Shown: piece after piece, positions 6,421 to 9,119 of the stretch | Numbering within the stretch: position 1 is the first letter of the stretch | How the letters are laid out: each line of letters starts with the position of its first letter | NCBI GenBank assembly: GCA_029268165.1 | Contig: JAJUGM010000115.1 | Location: 1 to 9,119 of the forward strand | Reading direction: 5' to 3' | DNA from: Bacteroidota bacterium | GTDB lineage: Bacteria > Bacteroidota > Bacteroidia > Bacteroidales > UBA10428 | Length of the DNA: 9,119 nucleotides | Translations under genes and position numbers: made by a program | Notes under the pieces: generated by a model | What the model was told of the DNA's origin: nothing | The model's database searches: none | What the model saw: the letters and a program-made list of their open reading frames with translations, nothing else

Positions 6421-6693
6421 ATGAACAAAGCACAATTAATCGATGCCATTGCTGCAAATGCTGGTTTAACAAAGGCTGACAGTAAAAAAGCTCTTGATGC
6501 TTTCATTAAAGCTACAACTCAAGCGCTGAAAAAAGGTGACCGTGTTGCACTGGTAGGCTTCGGCTCATTCTCAGTTGCAAAAAGAAGTGCAAGAACCGGT
6601 CGGAATCCGCAAACCGGCAAAGAAATTAAAATTCCTGCCAAGAAAGTAGTAAAATTCAAAGCAGGCAGCGATCTGGCAGATGTTGTAAAATAA
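6421..6693 (+). CDS. hup: HU family DNA-binding protein
   Basis: This 90-residue, lysine-rich, nucleoid-associated protein binds and bends DNA as a dimer without strong sequence preference. Two N-terminal helices (about 3-37) form the dimer body, followed by the GFGSF turn at 46-50 and the family signature GRNPQTGKEIKIPA at 60-73. The proline at the tip of the DNA-gripping beta-arm is P63. Length and signature are entirely typical. The gene has its own consensus promoter and is closed by a strong terminator 18 bases after the stop, so it is probably transcribed alone and at a high level. Confidence 0.96.
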   Translation: MNKAQLIDAIAANAGLTKADSKKALDAFIKATTQALKKGDRVALVGFGSFSVAKRSARTGRNPQTGKEIKIPAKKVVKFKAGSDLADVVK

Positions 6694-6710
6694 CATTGTG
6701 TGAAGGGATT

Positions 6711-6741
6711 AAAGGGAGCATGGTTGCTCCCTTTTTTTTTT
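6711..6741 (+). terminator. Intrinsic terminator of the HU gene
   Basis: AAAGGGAGCA (6711-6720) pairs perfectly with TGCTCCCTTT (6725-6734) around a TGGT loop. The 3' side runs into ten consecutive Ts (6732-6741). This is a classic rho-independent terminator. It lies only 12 bases before the start of the next gene on the same strand. Confidence 0.9.
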
Positions 6742-6753
6742 ATCTGCATAGCA

Positions 6754-7422
6754 ATGAAAAAGGAACGAATACAATATCTGTCACAGTTTATTACCAAAAG
6801 GCGTCTGGAACGCATCAATAGGGTAGTTACCTGGCGAACGAGGTATCTTACTGTGGTACTTGAAGATATATTTCAGCCTCATAACGCAAGCGCTGTGCTT
6901 CGTTCGTGCGACTGTTTCGGCATACAGGATGTTCATATCATTGAAAACAGAAACAAATACCGTGTTAATCCCGATGTTACACTTGGCTCAGATAAATGGC
7001 TTACCTTATATAAATATAAGCAAAAAGAGAATAACACATCTGAGGCATTAAACCGGTTAAAATCGGAAGGATACAGAATTGTTGCCACCAGTCCTCATGA
7101 AAATAACGCTCCAATTGACATTTTTGACCTCAAAAAAGGCAAGACTGCTTTGTTATTTGGAACCGAGCTTACCGGCCTGTCCGGAGAAGCCATTTCAATG
7201 GCCGATGAATTTATAACCATACCAATGACTGGTTTTACCGAAAGTTTGAATATTTCAGTTACAGTAGCCATAGTATTATACGAACTTACCAACCGGTTAA
7301 AAAAATCGGATATTGCATGGCAGTTAACCCCTGATGAAATCGACCAGCTGAAAATGCAATGGATAATAAGCAGTATGAAACATTCTGACAACATAGAAAA
7401 TTCATTCAATAGAAATCAGTAA
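6754..7422 (+). CDS. trmH: tRNA (guanosine-18-2'-O)-methyltransferase, SpoU/TrmH family
   Basis: This 222-residue SPOUT-fold enzyme uses S-adenosylmethionine to methylate a ribose 2'-OH, most likely G18 in the D-loop of tRNAs. The three family motifs are present: motif 1 N44 to R50 (NASAVLR), motif 2 LLFGTELTGLS at 133-143 with E138, and motif 3 IPMTGFTESLNIS at 156-168 with S164, N166 and S168. These residues build the trefoil-knot cofactor site. Overall length and the N-terminal helical lead-in match E. coli TrmH (229 residues) more closely than the longer RlmB/TsnR-type rRNA enzymes. An in-frame ATG at 6700 would place the first codons inside the HU terminator stem, so 6754 is the better start. 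A related rRNA target is the main alternative. Confidence 0.85.
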   Translation: MKKERIQYLSQFITKRRLERINRVVTWRTRYLTVVLEDIFQPHNASAVLRSCDCFGIQDVHIIENRNKYRVNPDVTLGSDKWLTLYKYKQKENNTSEALNRLKSEGYRIVATSPHENNAPIDIFDLKKGKTALLFGTELTGLSGEAISMADEFITIPMTGFTESLNISVTVAIVLYELTNRLKKSDIAWQLTPDEIDQLKMQWIISSMKHSDNIENSFNRNQ

Positions 7423-7482
7423 CGGAAAACCTATTCGTTAATCCGGCAAAATAATTTTTAAGGTTATTTCCATTTTTTTTTA

Positions 7483-7490
7483 TATTTTTG
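7483..7490 (+). promoter_or_regulatory. Candidate -7 box before the LytTR regulator
   Basis: TATTTTTG matches the TAnnTTTG consensus and lies 49 bases before the ATG at 7540. I find no TTTG or TTG at 19-21 bases upstream, so the promoter may be weak or activator-dependent. In such an AT-rich spacer the match could also be chance. Confidence 0.3.
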
Positions 7491-7499
7491 ATAAAAAGT

Positions 7500-7528
7500 T
7501 TGACGAAGGTTTATCTTTTATTGACGAA
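7500..7528 (+). promoter_or_regulatory. Direct repeat resembling a LytTR binding site
   Basis: TTGACGAA occurs at 7500-7507 and 7521-7528, a perfect 8-bp direct repeat with a 21-bp period, ending 11 bases before the LytTR gene. LytTR proteins typically bind two direct repeats on one face of DNA about 21-22 bp apart, so the geometry fits autoregulation. The bases fit the published LytTR consensus only loosely. Confidence 0.45.
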
Positions 7529-7539
7529 AATATAATATT

Positions 7540-8241
7540 ATGAATTGTATAATTATTGATGATGACCTGATGTCCAGGAAAATTATTGAGGAATTCATAT
7601 CCCGGACAGAACAGCTTAATCTGGTAGCATCGTATGATAATGCTGTTGATGCAATTAACGCATTTACGGGAGATTCTGATATTGACCTGATATTCCTTGA
7701 TATAGAGATGCCTGAAATGAGTGGTATCGACTTCCTTGAATCACTCACCAACCCACCTCAGATTATTATTATTTCATCCAAAGAAAAATATGCCCTTGAG
7801 GCATTCAATTACGATGTAACTGACTATTTGCTCAAACCGATTGTATATAGCAGGTTCTTCAAAGCTATAAATAAAGCCAATATCCGATTTAAAAACAAAG
7901 TTGACTCAAAAGAAGATGAAATCTTTATTAAGAAAAACTCAGCACTTGTCAGACTTAAATTTGATGATATTTTATGGGTTGAAGCACTTGAAAACTATGT
8001 TATTTTTAATACTTTCAATGAACGATTCACCATACACTTTACCATGAAAGCCATAGAACAAAAATTACCCATGAACAGGTTCTCACGTGTACATCGTTCA
8101 TTTATTGTCAATACAAGCAGAATCAATGTTATTGAAGATAACTCCATAATAATGAAAACCCATGATGGAAACAAGTCCATCCCAATAGGTAAATCATACA
8201 AGGACAAACTTTTAAAAGATATCAACCTCATTGCAAAATAA
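7540..8241 (+). CDS. LytTR-family response regulator
   Basis: This 233-residue two-component response regulator has a receiver domain at about 1-118 and a LytTR DNA-binding domain at about 128-230. The receiver has the acidic pocket D7-D9, phospho-acceptor D54 (FLDIEMPEMSG), S79/S80 and K99 in a KP pair, so it should be phosphorylatable. The LytTR part contains the typical stretches ILWVEALENYV (144-154) and RFSRVHRSFIVN (180-191), which provide DNA contacts. LytTR regulators in Bacteroidota usually work with 7TM or LytS-type histidine kinases. None lies in the window, so the partner is elsewhere or beyond the right edge. The 21-bp-spaced repeat before the gene suggests autoregulation. Targets are unknown, and the following secreted-protein gene is one candidate. 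Confidence 0.93.
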   Translation: MNCIIIDDDLMSRKIIEEFISRTEQLNLVASYDNAVDAINAFTGDSDIDLIFLDIEMPEMSGIDFLESLTNPPQIIIISSKEKYALEAFNYDVTDYLLKPIVYSRFFKAINKANIRFKNKVDSKEDEIFIKKNSALVRLKFDDILWVEALENYVIFNTFNERFTIHFTMKAIEQKLPMNRFSRVHRSFIVNTSRINVIEDNSIIMKTHDGNKSIPIGKSYKDKLLKDINLIAK

Positions 8242-8281
8242 ATAAGATATACACTCTCTTTTCTTCATTTTCCTTGTAACA

Positions 8282-8317
8282 TAAAGTAAAATCAAAGGCA
8301 TAATTTTTGTTACTTTA
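8282..8317 (+). promoter_or_regulatory. Inverted repeat before the secreted-protein gene
   Basis: TAAAGTAA (8282-8289) and TTACTTTA (8310-8317) form a perfect 8-bp inverted repeat with a 20-base gap. A second pair, TTGTAA (8274-8279) and TTACAA (8315-8320), overlaps its right arm. It lies in the 92-bp gap after the LytTR gene. It has no GC stem or following T-run, so an operator is as likely as a terminator. TAATTTTTG at 8301-8309 is one base off the -7 consensus spacing. Confidence 0.3.
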
Positions 8318-8333
8318 CAAAAAAAATGATCAG

Positions 8334-9119
8334 ATGAGATTACTTTTCATTATTTCGCTGGTTATCGATTGTTTTTTCGGTTATTCCTTTGCACAACAAC
8401 CGGTTATCAGAAACAATGAAATTATGTTACAGCAATTGTTTGCCAGAACTACAGGATTAAAAGCAGACAGTGAAAAGATAAAAATTTATGATAAAATTGA
8501 TCTGTTATTTGCAGAAATGTTAAAAATGCCGGAGGCTTTTTATTATCCTTTTGATTCGCTCAGGAATACCGGTAAAATTATCAGTAAAGACGGCAAGGTA
8601 AGAATTTTTACCTGGAATCTGTTATTAAGTAATGCTACACAGCACTATTACGGATACATATTATATAAGCCAAACAACACAGATTCTCATATTGTTTTTC
8701 GTCTGACCTACTCTTCAGATATGTCCGAAATCCCTTTATTCACCGGGTTGAATCAAAATTCATGGTATGGAGCACTGTATTATGAAATTGTTGAAAGAAA
8801 ATGGGAAAATACTGTTTTATATACACTGCTGGGTTATGATCCGCGCAACCTTTTTATCAGCCGTAAAATTATTGACTGTATATATTTTAAGGATAATGAG
8901 CTTTATATTGGTGCTCCGGTATTCAAAACCGGTAAAAACATTCAGTACAGGTTGCTTTTTACTTATTCAGCAAAGGTAACCATGAGCCTGAAATACCATG
9001 ATAACCTGAAAATGATTGTTTTTGACCATCTTTCGCCTTCCAGCTCGTCATATACCGGTTTATACCAATATTACGGCCCTGATTTTTCATTTGACGGTTT
9101 AAAATTTAATGATGGCTAC
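8334..9119 (+). CDS. Secreted protein of unknown function, conserved in Bacteroidota (3'-truncated by window end)
   Basis: This frame is open from the ATG at 8334 to the last base, giving 262 residues with no stop, so the gene continues beyond the window. Residues 1-20 form a type I signal peptide: a basic start, a hydrophobic core and likely cleavage after SFA-20 before QQ. The Cys at 13 is not in a lipobox. The mature part is rich in aromatic residues and looks beta-rich. Motifs include WYGALYYEI (144-152), TLLGYDPRN (164-172), RKIIDCIYF (177-185), GAPVF (193-197), IVFDHL (228-233) and YYGPDFSFDGLKF (246-258). These resemble an uncharacterised family I remember from Bacteroidota genomes, and I know of no assigned function. 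A four-codon frame at 8326 (M-I-R-stop) overlaps the start codon in an ATGA arrangement, probably by chance. Confidence 0.8.
   Translation, partial: MRLLFIISLVIDCFFGYSFAQQPVIRNNEIMLQQLFARTTGLKADSEKIKIYDKIDLLFAEMLKMPEAFYYPFDSLRNTGKIISKDGKVRIFTWNLLLSNATQHYYGYILYKPNNTDSHIVFRLTYSSDMSEIPLFTGLNQNSWYGALYYEIVERKWENTVLYTLLGYDPRNLFISRKIIDCIYFKDNELYIGAPVFKTGKNIQYRLLFTYSAKVTMSLKYHDNLKMIVFDHLSPSSSSYTGLYQYYGPDFSFDGLKFNDGY

Noticed and set aside
6700..6753. Extended start for the TrmH gene
   Set aside because: The extension is encoded by the HU terminator hairpin and its T-run. The family-like sequence begins at 6754.
8767..8979. 70-residue plus-strand frame near the right edge
   Set aside because: It is an out-of-frame shadow of the secreted protein that starts at 8334 and stays open to the window end.

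Overview
The window looks like a chromosomal segment of a Bacteroidota bacterium, probably Bacteroidales-like. The DNA is AT-rich and none of the genes has a convincing Shine-Dalgarno sequence. A textbook Bacteroidota promoter (TTTG, 19 bp, TAnnTTTG) precedes the HU gene, and a matching -7 box precedes the tRNA. The last gene resembles a family of secreted proteins I know only from this phylum. Genus and species cannot be told from the sequence.

Layout. Bases 1-330 hold no convincing gene. They are packed with inverted repeats that look like dispersed non-coding repeats: a REP-like 12-bp hairpin, a long imperfect stem, and three consecutive hairpins. An AT-rich leader (330-560) precedes a run of four same-strand genes: a helix-turn-helix/cupin regulator (561-1112), a class I/II PLP aminotransferase (1202-2497), a GTP-dependent PEP carboxykinase (2523-4313) and a citrate synthase (4334-5719). 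The three enzyme genes are 20-25 bp apart and look like one operon. They meet at the oxaloacetate node: the carboxykinase makes or consumes oxaloacetate, citrate synthase condenses it with acetyl-CoA, and the aminotransferase may link it or 2-oxoglutarate to amino acids. A short motif (TAATACTTA, or its near reverse complement TAAGTATAA) occurs right before the regulator gene and three times before the aminotransferase. It is a candidate operator for the regulator.

A roughly 200-bp spacer with nested inverted repeats separates citrate synthase from a convergent tRNA-Ser(UGA) gene on the minus strand. After 414 bp of very AT-rich intergenic DNA comes a monocistronic-looking HU gene with a clear promoter and a strong intrinsic terminator. 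Directly behind it are a TrmH-type tRNA 2'-O-methyltransferase, a LytTR-family response regulator with a 21-bp-spaced direct repeat in front of it, and the start of a secreted protein of unknown function that runs off the right edge.

Most of the content is core metabolism and housekeeping. I see no mobile element gene, CRISPR array or defence system. The more interesting signals are regulatory: the shared operator-like motif of the oxaloacetate cluster, the LytTR-like direct repeat, the phased T-tracts at the HU promoter and the hairpin cluster at the left edge.
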